This document shows positions 24,937-34,140 of a DNA stretch of 64,000 nucleotides, in pieces (the stretch's first letter is position 1; the number at the start of each line of letters is the position of its first letter). The notes under the pieces were generated by a model. The model did no database searches, was not told the DNA's origin, and saw only the letters and a list, made by a program, of their open reading frames with translations. The translations under genes and the position numbers were made by a program. This DNA is from HGM04593 sp045660825 (GTDB lineage Bacteria > Bacteroidota > Bacteroidia > Bacteroidales > Bacteroidaceae): NCBI GenBank assembly GCA_045660825.1, contig JAZREN010000053.1, positions 1-64,000 on the forward strand, read 5' to 3'.

Positions 24937-26109
24937 ATGAAATACAATTTTGACGAAATCGTTCAGCGCAAGCATACCGATTGCCTGAAGTACGATAACC
25001 TGAAGGAGATGTTCGGCACCGAGGAGGTTTTGCCAATGTGGATTGCCGATATGGATTTCAAGACCCCCGACTTTATTGTCGATGCTATACGTAACCGCTT
25101 GAGCCACGAACTCCTCGGCTACAGTTATATATGCAAACGTTGGAGACCTGCTATCCAAAACTGGGTGTCACACCGTTACGGTTGGCTGGTTGAGACAGAT
25201 GAGATTGGCTTTGTAGGCGGTATTGTTCCTGCAATCTCTTTTGCTTTGCAGTGCTTTACAAAGGCGGGCGACAAGGTGATGATTCAGCCACCGGTGTATC
25301 ACCCATACCACCACGTGACACACGACCTTGAGCGTACACTCGTGTACAATCCTTTGAAACTCGTTGATGGTCAGTTGCAGATTGACTTTGCCGATTTCGA
25401 GGAGAAGGTGAAGGATTGCAAGGTGTTCCTTTTGTGCAACCCCCACAACCCATGTGGCCGCGTGTGGACAAAGGAGGAGTTGCAGCGCATGTGCGACATC
25501 TGCGTGAAGTACAACGTCTTGGTCATCAGCGACGAGATTCACTGCGATATGGCACTCAAGGGATTCAAACATACACCGTTCGCAAGCGTGAGCGAGGCGG
25601 CGAAGAACTGCTGCATCACTTTTATGGCGGCAAGCAAGACATTCAATATCGCCGGTCTCAAGAGCTCTTACCACATAATACAGAACCCCGAAATTCGTCA
25701 GCAGTACAACGAGTTTCTGCGCAAGAGCGAGCTCGACACTGCTCACGTATTCGCTACCGGCCCCGTTGCTACTGCGTACGAGCAGGGCGAGGAGTGGGTT
25801 GAGCAGATGCTCGAGTATGTTGAGGCAAACATCGACTTTATGGAGCAGTACCTCAAGGACAACATGCCAAAGATGGGTATGATTCGTCCACAGGCATCGT
25901 TCCTGGTGTTCCTTGATGCACGTGGTCTTGGTTTGCCACACGACAAACTCGTTGAGTTCTTCATCCGCGAGGCAAAGGTGGGTATGAACGACGGCGCAAT
26001 GTTCGGCGAGGAGGGCTCGGGCTTCATGCGCATGAACCTCGGCTGCCCACGCTCGGTACTTGAAAAGGCACTCAACCAGATAAAGGAAGCATACGACAAA
26101 ATTGCTTGA
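24937..26109 (+). CDS. MalY/PatB-type cystathionine beta-lyase (PLP-dependent C-S lyase)
   Basis: A 390-residue fold-type I PLP enzyme. The MalY/PatB branch is shown by MKYNFDEIVQRKHTDCLKYD and LPMWIADMDF at the N-terminus, NPHNPCGR (168-175), SDEIHCD and the PLP lysine in AASKTFNIAG (K234). These enzymes cleave cystathionine or other cysteine S-conjugates to pyruvate, ammonia and a thiol. Downstream of a peptidase and an ABC ATPase, it may use sulfur amino acids from imported peptides; that link is inference. Start ATG gives the standard N-terminus. Confidence 0.92.
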   Translation: MKYNFDEIVQRKHTDCLKYDNLKEMFGTEEVLPMWIADMDFKTPDFIVDAIRNRLSHELLGYSYICKRWRPAIQNWVSHRYGWLVETDEIGFVGGIVPAISFALQCFTKAGDKVMIQPPVYHPYHHVTHDLERTLVYNPLKLVDGQLQIDFADFEEKVKDCKVFLLCNPHNPCGRVWTKEELQRMCDICVKYNVLVISDEIHCDMALKGFKHTPFASVSEAAKNCCITFMAASKTFNIAGLKSSYHIIQNPEIRQQYNEFLRKSELDTAHVFATGPVATAYEQGEEWVEQMLEYVEANIDFMEQYLKDNMPKMGMIRPQASFLVFLDARGLGLPHDKLVEFFIREAKVGMNDGAMFGEEGSGFMRMNLGCPRSVLEKALNQIKEAYDKIA

Positions 26110-26168
26110 TTTTTTGGGAATGCATTTCCCGGTTCGTAAATATATAAATTATTTAAACATAAAAGTAT

Positions 26169-29100
26169 ATGAGGTATATTACTGCATTTTTTTCTCTGTT
26201 TCTTACCATTGGTGCTATAGCCGGAGTTAGAACCACATATTTTAATGATGAGATGTGGGCGGATAGCTGGATTTTTGAAGCTTCGTCCAGCGATACGTTT
26301 TTGCATGTTGACCCATATGCTCATGTAAACTCGGAAGAGTGTGGGACCCCGGTAGCAGGGTATGCATATCTTGTTGTTGGTGAGAAAGGATTTTATCCTA
26401 ATGCAGGTACTGTTACAATGGTTTCTGTAAATGAATATACAGACGTTACCGATATTTCATTATATGCAATACAGTGTAGTGAAATCTTCTTTTACGGGGA
26501 TACGGAAATTGTATTGAAAGAGGTGAAGGTGGGTGAAACGGTATTTACTCCTGGTGATGTACAAATAGAGGGAGTCTCTCCCGAATTGAAATTTCAAGGT
26601 AAGGGAAGTGGTCACATCTCATTAACATTCAGCATGCGCAACCGTAGTGTAGCGCAGTTGTTGCTGTACAGTATTGCTGTCACTCACAGTGCTCCAAATG
26701 AAGACCGCAACCTGGCTTATAGCAAATCATCAGCTACCGCTGTGCTTGGTGAAGCTTTTGATGCTCCTGTTCTTGAAGGTGCAAATCAGAATGTAGAGTA
26801 TTCAAGCAGCAACCCTTATGTTGCTATGGTGAAAAAAGATGGTACTGTTGTACCTTTGGCATCGGGTAATGCCGTCATTACTGCACGTGCCCCAGAGGAT
26901 AATATGTATTATGCCGGTGAAGCATCGTACAGTTTGTCTGTTGTATATACATCAACAACAGAAGGGTCAAGTGATACTGTGCGCGTAGATGAACCCGGTG
27001 AACTACGTTTGGCTGTTGCCGACCTGGAGAGTGTGAAGAACCGTGAGTTGGTCATTAAGGGAAAACTGAATGCTGCAGATATCAAGTATCTTAAAGAGGC
27101 TTCGGGAAGGATTGCCAATCTTGAATCACTCGATTTGTACGATGTTGAACTCGTCTCGGGAGACGAATCGTATGGAACAGTCACGGTTAAGATTGGAGGT
27201 CTTGTGAATAGCGGCAATCATTATACATGCTACATATCCGATACAACATATGTTGAATATGTTGATAGTGAAGTCAATGGTTTAGGTGGAGGCAACGGTT
27301 ATTACAATTGCTATGGCAAAGGGTTGGCCGGTGCGTTCAATGGTTCTGAACTCAAACGTGTTGTACTGCCAAAAGGAACGAAGAATGTCGGTATGTACGC
27401 ATTCGCTGGAAGCAATAGCCTTGTTGAAGTAGAGGTGCCTGAATGTGTCGAGAGGATAGATGAATATGCATTCAATTCATGTTCGGCGCTACGTTCATTT
27501 AAAATGCCTTTGGCGGTAGAAGAACTTTCGCCATATATGTTTTCCGGTTGTGTTGCTTTGGCTAATATCGGTGACATCAGTGCAATCTCAAAGATTGGAG
27601 AATACGCCTTTAAGGATTGCCATTCACTTGTTGGTGATGCCAATGACTTGAAACTGAAACTATGTTCACTCGATTCCATACCCAATGGATTATTCTCGGG
27701 ATGTCTGGAGATTTCTGATATTGAATTCTCGAACGGACTCTCGTATATTGGTAAAAGTGCTTTCAATGGATGTTCGAACATCAAATCCTTGTTGTTCCCG
27801 AATACGATCAAACGAATTGAAACATCCGCGTTCGCTGATTGTACCTCTCTTGAGGCTTTCAATTGCCCTACTTCTCTTGAGAGTGTAAATGCCAACTCTT
27901 TCTCTGGTACTCCTTGGCAAGAGCAGTTTATCAAGAACGGTAAAAATGAAATCCTTTATTTAGGAAACATTGCTCTTGCTTATATATTTGATGAATCCTG
28001 CAATGATGTGCATCTTGATTTTCGCGAGGGGACAATATCTATTGCAGACAACTTCTCTTGTCATATCAACTATGGAAGTTATGTCGGCTCTGAAGCTAGC
28101 AAAGGAAGAATCAAAAAGATTACTTTCCCGTCTTCGTTGCGCCGCATCGGTGACAGTGCTTTCGGTACAGAAAGTCTTTATGGCCTGAAATATAATGCTA
28201 ATATAACAGAGATTAACTTGCCGGAAAATTTGGAAGAGATTGGCGATTATGCTTTTAGCCGTTGTGAACTCTTGAAGGCTGTATCCTTCCCTTCGTCGCT
28301 TAAAAATATTGGTCAGAACGCTTTTGCATATTGCAAGTCTTTTACAACCTTGACTTTGCCTTCAACAATAGAGACTATTGGAACTTATGCTTTCCGCAAT
28401 TGCGAGTCATTGGCAAAGGTGTATTACGATGTGCCTGACGCAAAGAGAGGAAACCTGTTCTTCTTTACAACCTCCAGTGGTTGTACCGCCGATAAGGTTG
28501 TAATCGGTGCCAATGTGAGGGTTCTTCCGAACGGTGTGTTCCAACATGCCAAGAATCTTGTAAAGGTGGAGTTTGAAGAACGAAACGAAGAACAGAAACT
28601 TTCTTTGGGTGAATACACCTTTGCATGTTGCGATAACTTGATAAAGATTGATTTGCCGCTTGGTACCGATTCTATTGGAGAATATGCTTTTTTCCGTTGT
28701 AAAGGTTTGACAAACGTTGTTTTGTCCGAAGGTGTCGTATATATCAATGACGGCGCTTATGAAGAGTGTGCTTCTCTAAAGACAGTTGAAATGCCGTCAA
28801 CACTTCAGAAAATAGGTCATACCGCGTTCCAGAATGTTATATTGGACAAGATTGTCATACGTGCAACAACACCACCGGTGTTGTCCAAGTTGGTTTATAC
28901 CGGTTACAGTCGCCTCTATCCCACATTCTCCGATTATAGTGCTGAGGTGCATATACCAAAGGGTACTTTAGCCGACTATCAGGCTACTGACTGGAATAAC
29001 TTTACATTGATAGATGATTTGGAAACAGGTGTTGAGGACGTTGTAGGCGGTGCTCCAGTGTATGCGGTCGACTATTACAGTCTTGACGGCCGTAAGTTGT

Positions 29101-29171
29101 CTAAACCTCAAAGTGGCATTACTGTTGTACGTTATTCCGATGGTACAACGCGTAAACTGATTTCAAAGTAA
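26169..29171 (+). CDS. BspA-like leucine-rich-repeat surface protein
   Basis: A 1000-residue secreted protein. Signal peptide (1-19), a Bacteroidetes-specific N-terminal module, a Big_2-like Ig domain (about 185-255, SSNPYVAMVKKDGTVVPLASG), then an LRR_5 (Treponema pallidum/BspA type) array from about 390 to 930, with units of the form 'IGxxAFxxCxxLxxVxLPxxLxxI'. The C-terminus YYSLDGRKLSKPQSGI plus a basic end resembles Por/T9SS sorting tails. BspA proteins bind host matrix proteins and other bacteria. The gene is visibly more AT-rich than its neighbours, with different codon choice, which suits variable surface genes. Confidence 0.88.
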   Translation: MRYITAFFSLFLTIGAIAGVRTTYFNDEMWADSWIFEASSSDTFLHVDPYAHVNSEECGTPVAGYAYLVVGEKGFYPNAGTVTMVSVNEYTDVTDISLYAIQCSEIFFYGDTEIVLKEVKVGETVFTPGDVQIEGVSPELKFQGKGSGHISLTFSMRNRSVAQLLLYSIAVTHSAPNEDRNLAYSKSSATAVLGEAFDAPVLEGANQNVEYSSSNPYVAMVKKDGTVVPLASGNAVITARAPEDNMYYAGEASYSLSVVYTSTTEGSSDTVRVDEPGELRLAVADLESVKNRELVIKGKLNAADIKYLKEASGRIANLESLDLYDVELVSGDESYGTVTVKIGGLVNSGNHYTCYISDTTYVEYVDSEVNGLGGGNGYYNCYGKGLAGAFNGSELKRVVLPKGTKNVGMYAFAGSNSLVEVEVPECVERIDEYAFNSCSALRSFKMPLAVEELSPYMFSGCVALANIGDISAISKIGEYAFKDCHSLVGDANDLKLKLCSLDSIPNGLFSGCLEISDIEFSNGLSYIGKSAFNGCSNIKSLLFPNTIKRIETSAFADCTSLEAFNCPTSLESVNANSFSGTPWQEQFIKNGKNEILYLGNIALAYIFDESCNDVHLDFREGTISIADNFSCHINYGSYVGSEASKGRIKKITFPSSLRRIGDSAFGTESLYGLKYNANITEINLPENLEEIGDYAFSRCELLKAVSFPSSLKNIGQNAFAYCKSFTTLTLPSTIETIGTYAFRNCESLAKVYYDVPDAKRGNLFFFTTSSGCTADKVVIGANVRVLPNGVFQHAKNLVKVEFEERNEEQKLSLGEYTFACCDNLIKIDLPLGTDSIGEYAFFRCKGLTNVVLSEGVVYINDGAYEECASLKTVEMPSTLQKIGHTAFQNVILDKIVIRATTPPVLSKLVYTGYSRLYPTFSDYSAEVHIPKGTLADYQATDWNNFTLIDDLETGVEDVVGGAPVYAVDYYSLDGRKLSKPQSGITVVRYSDGTTRKLISK

Positions 29172-29190
29172 ACAAACACTTGATGTGATC

Positions 29191-29220
29191 AAAATCCGCA
29201 GCCTTATGGTTGCGGATTTT
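29191..29220 (+). terminator. Intrinsic terminator of the BspA-like gene
   Basis: AAAATCCGCAGCC (29191-29203) pairs with GGTTGCGGATTTT (29208-29220), loop TTAT; one G-T pair. Confidence 0.8.
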
Positions 29221-29229
29221 CTATATAAT

Positions 29230-29260
29230 TTTGTGGAATGAAAAAAAAATAGTATCTTCG
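29230..29260 (+). promoter_or_regulatory. Promoter of the nif3-zinc ribbon operon
   Basis: TTTG (29230-29233), 19 bp, TATCTTCG (29253-29260). It decides the start of the Nif3 gene, because an in-frame ATG at 29210 lies upstream of it. Confidence 0.75.
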
Positions 29261-29287
29261 CAGACGGAAATATTCTTACATCAAATT

Positions 29288-30385
29288 TTGGTTAGGATAA
29301 AGGATATAGCGAATGCCCTTGAAATGTTCGCGCCTCTGCCGTTGCAGGACGGATTTGACAATGCCGGCTTGCAGATTGGATTGACAGAAGCGGAAGTTGC
29401 AGGGGTTTTATTGTGTCTTGATGTGACCGAGGCCGTCGTTGACGAGGCTGTTGCATTGGGGTGCAATCTCATTGTGTCGCATCATCCCCTGATTTTCTCT
29501 CCTCTGAAACGCATTACCGGCAGCAACTACATTGAGCGTTGTGTCATCAAGGCACTGGCGAACGGTATTGCTATCTATTCGGCTCACACAAACATAGACA
29601 ATGCTCCGGGTGGAGTGAACTACCGCATTGCCGAGAAGCTTGGCTTGCAGAACGTGCGCATTCTTGTTCCAAAAGAGGATGCGTTGCTGAAGCTTGCGGT
29701 GTATGTTCCCGTTTCGGCTGCCGACGCGGTACGCAACGCATTGTTTGCGGCGGGTTGTGGCAACATCGGCAACTACGATTCGTGCAGCTATAATGTCGAT
29801 GGATTTGGCACTTTCAAGGCAAACGAGGGTTGCAATCCTTTCTGTGGTGAGGTGGGCGAACTGCATCGCGAACAGGAGGTGCGCGTTGAAACAGTGTTGC
29901 CTGCATACTTGAAGAACAAGGCTGTTGCTGCGTTGCTGAAGGCGCATCCCTATGAGGAGCCTGCATATGACATCTACCAGCTGAAGAATGGATGGGGCAG
30001 TGTAGGTAGTGGTGTAATAGGTGAGTTGCCTGCCGAGTGTGACGAAGCCGAGCTTTTGCAGTGTGTGAAGGAGAAATTTGGTGTGGGCAGTGTGCGCTAC
30101 ACTCCGTTGCTTGGCAAGAAAGTGAAGCGTGTTGCCTTGTGTGGCGGTGCGGGCGGTTCGTTTGCGGGTGCTGCAATGGCTGCCGGTGCCGATGTCTACA
30201 TCACAGGTGAGGCACGTTATCACGACTTGTTCAATTACACTGGCAAGATGGTGATGGCCGTGATTGGTCACTATGAGAGCGAGCAGTACACAATGGATAT
30301 TTTCAGGGAAATCATTGAAAAGGCTTGTCCCGGTGTGAAGGTGTTGGCCACAACAGTGAACACCAACCCTGTGAATTACTTGTAA
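29288..30385 (+). CDS. Nif3-like dinuclear metal centre protein (GTP cyclohydrolase I type 2 family)
   Basis: A 365-residue two-part Nif3 protein. The first domain has LQDGFDNAGLQIG and the metal motif LIVSHHPLIF; a central PII-like insertion (about 130-235) follows, and the second half carries the closing metal site GEARYHD and AVIGHYESEQ. Family members form hexameric toroids with two metal ions per subunit; function is not settled. I chose TTG at 29288 (MVRIKDIANALEMFAPLP), since homologues begin exactly there and since the promoter excludes the ATG at 29210. The zinc-ribbon gene follows 33 bp later, a pairing conserved in many Bacteria. Confidence 0.88.
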   Translation: MVRIKDIANALEMFAPLPLQDGFDNAGLQIGLTEAEVAGVLLCLDVTEAVVDEAVALGCNLIVSHHPLIFSPLKRITGSNYIERCVIKALANGIAIYSAHTNIDNAPGGVNYRIAEKLGLQNVRILVPKEDALLKLAVYVPVSAADAVRNALFAAGCGNIGNYDSCSYNVDGFGTFKANEGCNPFCGEVGELHREQEVRVETVLPAYLKNKAVAALLKAHPYEEPAYDIYQLKNGWGSVGSGVIGELPAECDEAELLQCVKEKFGVGSVRYTPLLGKKVKRVALCGGAGGSFAGAAMAAGADVYITGEARYHDLFNYTGKMVMAVIGHYESEQYTMDIFREIIEKACPGVKVLATTVNTNPVNYL

Positions 30386-30418
30386 GGAAATAATATTAAC
30401 ACTTTAAATATATAGAAA

Positions 30419-31237
30419 ATGGCAAAGAAAGATCCTGCTGATTACACAGTAGAAGAGAAATTGAAGACTCTTTATGAGTTGCAGACAATTCTGTCACAGA
30501 TTGACTCAATCAAGATTTTGCGTGGCGAGTTGCCTCTTGAGGTTAAAGACCTTGAGGATGAGATCGTTGGTCTTGGTACACGTATCGAGAATATCAACAA
30601 CGAGATCAAGACAATCCGCGAGAACGTTGTTTCTTTCCGCGAGGAGATGGAGCAGGCAAAGCGCAGCATCGAGAAGTATACCGAGGACCAGAACAACGTT
30701 CGCAACAACCGCGAGTTCGACCTCTTGAACAAGGAAATCGAGTATAACAAGCTTGTGATTGAGCACGATGAGAAGAAGATTAACGATGCAAGAAAGCAGG
30801 AGCAGCAGAAGAACGATGAGCTTGAGAGAGCGAACAACCAGCTCGAGGAGCGCAAGAAGGACCTTGAGATGAAGAAGGCTGAACTTGAGGATATCGTTGC
30901 TGAGACAAAGGCCGAGGAGGAGCGTCTCCGTGAGCAGGCTCGTGACCTTGAGTTGAACATTGAGCCACGTCTTTTGGCTTCGTTCAAGCGCATCAGAAAG
31001 AGCTCACGCAACGGTCTTGGTATCGTATACGTTGAGCGTGATGCTTGTGGCGGTTGCTTCAGCAAGATTCCACCACAGCGCCAGATGGATATCCGCATGA
31101 GAAAGAAAATCATCGTTTGCGAGAACTGTGGCCGTATTATGATTGACCCTGAGCTTGCAGGTGTTGAGCAGGAGAAGCCGGCAGAGGCTCCAGCACCAAA
31201 GCGTCGTGGTATCCGCCGCGCAGCAAAGGCTGAGTAA
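30419..31237 (+). CDS. Coiled-coil C4 zinc-ribbon protein (DUF164 / YbgI-associated)
   Basis: A 272-residue protein. Residues about 10-190 form a long coiled-coil hairpin rich in Glu, Lys and Gln. The C-terminal zinc ribbon has CGGC and CENC pairs (CGGCFSKIPPQ..., IVCENCGRIM). A basic tail APKRRGIRRAAKAE follows. Archetypes (H. pylori HP0958/FlgZ, chlamydial CT398) act as scaffolds that bind RNA, sigma-54 or secretion parts; no function is assigned in Bacteroidetes. It is cotranscribed with nif3 and ended by a strong terminator. Confidence 0.88.
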   Translation: MAKKDPADYTVEEKLKTLYELQTILSQIDSIKILRGELPLEVKDLEDEIVGLGTRIENINNEIKTIRENVVSFREEMEQAKRSIEKYTEDQNNVRNNREFDLLNKEIEYNKLVIEHDEKKINDARKQEQQKNDELERANNQLEERKKDLEMKKAELEDIVAETKAEEERLREQARDLELNIEPRLLASFKRIRKSSRNGLGIVYVERDACGGCFSKIPPQRQMDIRMRKKIIVCENCGRIMIDPELAGVEQEKPAEAPAPKRRGIRRAAKAE

Positions 31238-31263
31238 TTATTGCATAATAGCATGATAACATT

Positions 31264-31298
31264 AAATCCTTGTCACAAAAAAGTGACAAGGATTTTTT
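31264..31298 (+). terminator. Intrinsic terminator of the nif3-zinc ribbon operon
   Basis: AAATCCTTGTCAC (31264-31276) pairs perfectly with its complement (31283-31295), loop of six, followed by a T-run. Confidence 0.85.
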
Positions 31299-31384
31299 AT
31301 ATAGTGTCATGATTGAGGTTTAGGATTGCTGTAGAATATAATGATGAACTAAAGCAGGGTGGTAATTACGATATTATCTACTCT

Positions 31385-32650
31385 TTATTTCACCGTTGCT
31401 TTGGGGATATCACTCCACTGGGTGGTGTAGTGGGGCGATTGGTTCTCGCTCGATGTCTTTATCTTGCCGCTGCCTTGCACGGCAAACTTTATTGTGCTCT
31501 TGCCGAATGTCCTGTTAACGGCATCGACAACCGATGTGAGCCTGTGCTCTCTCTCCATAGCCTTCTTGTCGTCGAACAGTGAGTGCATCTGGTTCTGCAC
31601 CGCCACGATTCTTGTTGCAACAACACCGGCCTTTTTATATCCCACGCCACGGCGGAACAGTTCTCTTGTGGCGGCGACACACCTGGCAATAATGCTTCGC
31701 TGGTCGTTGGTGGGCGAGTCCAGATGTATGAGCTGGTTGCCATGGACCTGTGGTTCGCTCTCCTTGAAGCGGTTGGTGTATGCAAAGATGCAGATTTCAC
31801 TTGCTACGGTGTTCTGCTTGCGTAGTTTCTCGGCAAGGGACGATGCGAAATTGGCAATCTGCTCCTCCAGTTCCTTGATGTCATAAATCTCGGACGAGAA
31901 GCTGCGCGACACGCATATCGACTGCTTCGCCTCAAAACCGTCCTCAAATTCAATGCACGGAGTGCCCTGCAGTTCTTTCCATGTCCTCACGCCTGTGATG
32001 CCAAACATTTTCCTTATTGTCTCCTCGGGTAACTGTGTGTAGTCGTAGGCGGTGCGTATGCCCATGCTTTTGAGTCTTGGTGCCGACCTGCGTCCAATGC
32101 CCCATACATCTTCGATGGGGGACTTGCGCAGCACCTTGTCAATATCCTGTGGACGGTGCATGTAGCAGCCGCCGTTTAGTTTGGGATATTGTTTGCACAG
32201 TTTGGACGCTATCTTTGCAAGTGTCTTTGTGGGTGCAATGCCAACCGATACGGGAATGGCGGTCAACTTGCGGCAGCGTTGGGATATGGTTTTTGCATAT
32301 TGGTCAAAGTCGATGTCGTGCATTCCTCTCAAATCAAGGAATGCCTCGTCAATGGAATATACCTCAATGGATGGGGCGAACTCCTCAAGTATCCATCGCA
32401 CGCGTTGCGACATGTCGCCATAGAGTGCCATGTTGCCCGAGAAAACGGCTATATTATGCTTTGCCACAATGTGGCGTATCTTGAAGAATGGGTCGCCCAT
32501 CTTTATGCCTAGTGCCTTTGCCTCGTTGCTGCGTGCAATGGCGCATCCGTCATTGCTTGAGAGCACGATGACGGGCTTGTCTCGCAGGTCGGGGCGGAAT
32601 ACACGCTCGCAGGATGCAAAGAAATTGTTGCAGTCGGCAAGGGCAAACAT
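31385..32650 (-). CDS. umuC: Y-family DNA polymerase V catalytic subunit UmuC
   Basis: Translesion polymerase of 421 residues. The first metal Asp is in MFALADCNNFFASCERVF; the second acidic pair is in YSIDEAFLDL; the helix-hairpin-helix region (IEDVWGIGRRSAPRLKSMGI) and the little-finger domain follow. The C-terminal UmuC-specific part ends with a polar tail. The gene starts 5 bp after the umuD stop, as in the usual umuDC operon. UmuD'2C bypasses DNA lesions under SOS-type stress. Chromosomal context with no mobile-element genes around it. Confidence 0.95.
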   Translation of the reverse strand: MFALADCNNFFASCERVFRPDLRDKPVIVLSSNDGCAIARSNEAKALGIKMGDPFFKIRHIVAKHNIAVFSGNMALYGDMSQRVRWILEEFAPSIEVYSIDEAFLDLRGMHDIDFDQYAKTISQRCRKLTAIPVSVGIAPTKTLAKIASKLCKQYPKLNGGCYMHRPQDIDKVLRKSPIEDVWGIGRRSAPRLKSMGIRTAYDYTQLPEETIRKMFGITGVRTWKELQGTPCIEFEDGFEAKQSICVSRSFSSEIYDIKELEEQIANFASSLAEKLRKQNTVASEICIFAYTNRFKESEPQVHGNQLIHLDSPTNDQRSIIARCVAATRELFRRGVGYKKAGVVATRIVAVQNQMHSLFDDKKAMEREHRLTSVVDAVNRTFGKSTIKFAVQGSGKIKTSSENQSPHYTTQWSDIPKATVK

Positions 32651-32655
32651 CGGGT

Positions 32656-33084
32656 CTACATCTTTTTTATTACATAGGTGACTACGCCCCAGATCATGAA
32701 TTCGTTCTCTGTGGTTACCTCTATTGGCTTGTAGGTGCTGTTGTGCTCGTTGGCGGGCATAAGGCGTAGCTTACCTTCACCCATCTCCACGCGTTTTACG
32801 GTGTATTCGCCGTCTATGTAACACACTGCCTTGCAGTTGTTGTAGGGGTCAATGGCGCGGTCTACGATGATGATATCACCCTCGTCCAACGCCGCATCGG
32901 CCATGGAAACACCGCTGATGCGGAAGAAGAATGTTGATGCCTTGTGCTTTACGAGCAACTTTATGAGGTCGAGCTTCTCGCGCATGTCCTCGGCAGGCGA
33001 GGGGAATCCCGCCTTCACGTCGCCCAGTAGGTTGCTCTCGTATGAGCTTTCGCTGTCAATGTTATGTGGTACTAATTTTTCCAT
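32656..33084 (-). CDS. umuD: UmuD-like S24 self-cleaving peptidase
   Basis: A 142-residue LexA/UmuD-fold protein without an N-terminal HTH. Cleavage site Ala25-Gly26 (KAGFPSP), catalytic Ser60 (GVSMADA) and Lys97 (YTVKRVE) are all present, so it should self-process to UmuD'. I chose ATG at 33084 over a TTG four codons upstream (leading MHSD). A minus-strand TATCTTTG box lies at 33094-33101, only ten bases before this ATG, so the transcript may have almost no leader. No E. coli-type LexA box is visible; SOS boxes differ in this phylum. Confidence 0.92.
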   Translation of the reverse strand: MEKLVPHNIDSESSYESNLLGDVKAGFPSPAEDMREKLDLIKLLVKHKASTFFFRISGVSMADAALDEGDIIIVDRAIDPYNNCKAVCYIDGEYTVKRVEMGEGKLRLMPANEHNSTYKPIEVTTENEFMIWGVVTYVIKKM

Positions 33085-33093
33085 ATCCGAATG

Positions 33094-33101
33094 CAAAGAT
33101 A
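33094..33101 (-). promoter_or_regulatory. -7 element of umuDC
   Basis: Reads TATCTTTG on the minus strand, exact TAnnTTTG. With start of transcription some 5-7 nt downstream, the 5' leader would be about 3 nt. No clear -33 box, as might be expected for a regulated promoter. Confidence 0.55.
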
Positions 33102-33191
33102 ATAAAAAGCATACGTTTGGAATATATAACCTTGTATTATGTATAAAAGATTGCTTATGGTGTAGTTTGGGGTACTTATATCCTCTCTTTT

Positions 33192-33223
33192 TTTGTTTTT
33201 ATAGAATTGTTTCATTACTTTTG
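33192..33223 (+). promoter_or_regulatory. Promoter facing right, upstream of two small uncharacterised genes
   Basis: TTTG (33192-33195), 20 bp, TACTTTTG (33216-33223), full consensus. It predicts a transcript from about 33230 through the small ORF at 33325 and the gene at 33524. Confidence 0.65.
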
Positions 33224-33324
33224 TGTTGTTCAAGGGCGTTGTCTGCGAACAATTTTTATACATTAGGTGTTATTGAATTATCTTTAATTCTTAAATTCTC
33301 GCAAAGTTTAAGTTCATAGTAAAG

Positions 33325-33417
33325 ATGATTACAATGGCACCACGCTATTGGTATGTACAGCCTTTATTGGCTCTTGGCATAACCTTTGGTGTGGGCTATT
33401 GTTTTTATCCGCTATGA
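33325..33417 (+). CDS. Possible 30-residue membrane peptide
   Basis: An ATG-opened frame of 30 codons whose product has a short polar start (MITMAPRYWY) and one hydrophobic segment (PLLALGITFGVGYCFYPL). It is preceded at a sensible distance by a full consensus promoter. Size and hydrophobicity suit a small single-span membrane protein, but a frame this short can arise by chance. It ends about 100 bp before the next gene. Confidence 0.35.
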   Translation: MITMAPRYWYVQPLLALGITFGVGYCFYPL

Positions 33418-33523
33418 AGGGCAATGCGAGAAGCCTAAGAATCGGGTAATGGCAATCGGTTTCCACACCTTTTTTTGTGTATGCTTTCATTGGGAAATTG
33501 GGAAAGCGCAAATGTTTGTTTTT

Positions 33524-34033
33524 ATGAAAAAGTACTGGAATATGCTTTGTGACAAAATATTTGATTTGTTTTTTGCCAAGAGTATTAAAAAGGTAAGTGA
33601 TGAATTGGAGCATGAAAACCGTTATGCTTTGCAATATGTTTTCATTCCTCAGCTTGTGGGTGGTATTTCTGCAGGGAAGTTGAGTGTAGATGATTTTCTA
33701 AATTTTGACATCTGGAAATCGACATTGCTGAAGATTTATGGCGATGGCTTTTTCTTCCGATGGGAAGAATTGCATTATGAGATATTGCGTGTGAAAAATG
33801 AACATACTATCATTTTATTGGAGTTTCCTAAACCGGTAACTGCTCCCGATGCACTGTATGGTGCAGTTCTTGTAGATGACAAAAGCAAGAAGGCTGTTTA
33901 TTACACCTTGGAATTGACATTTGATGGCGATTATGTTTTGGGAAGCACTGTGCCCGGCCAGCATTTCAACTTTGGGAGGATTGAAAAAAACGATAAGGAG
34001 AGTTTTGTTGATTGGGTTGTTGGCCGTATATGA
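33524..34033 (+). CDS. Hypothetical protein, 169 residues
   Basis: Not recognised. The protein is soluble-looking, with an N-terminal helical part (MKKYWNMLCDKIFDLFFAKS) and a mixed alpha/beta body rich in aromatics: GDGFFFRWEELHYEILRV, then ILLEFPKPVTAPDALYGAVL, then paired strands AVYYTLELTFDGDYVLGS. The last part resembles a small stress- or immunity-type fold, but I assign nothing. The in-frame longer version is rejected since its first 46 residues overlap the upstream small ORF and look random. An alternative ATG lies 4 codons upstream (33512). The region is AT-rich compared with the flanks. Confidence 0.65.
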   Translation: MKKYWNMLCDKIFDLFFAKSIKKVSDELEHENRYALQYVFIPQLVGGISAGKLSVDDFLNFDIWKSTLLKIYGDGFFFRWEELHYEILRVKNEHTIILLEFPKPVTAPDALYGAVLVDDKSKKAVYYTLELTFDGDYVLGSTVPGQHFNFGRIEKNDKESFVDWVVGRI

Positions 34034-34140
34034 TATTTGTAGGTTTGATATTCACAAAAAACGAAAAAAACAGATGATTTGTTACTCTGCTTTGTAAAAA
34101 TCGCTATATTAGCAAAAGTTAAACCCAAATAGCGACATTT

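Noticed and set aside
31385..33084. umuDC as part of a mobile element
   Set aside because: umuDC is often found on plasmids and integrative elements, but no integrase, mobilisation gene, att-like repeat or IS is visible on either side.
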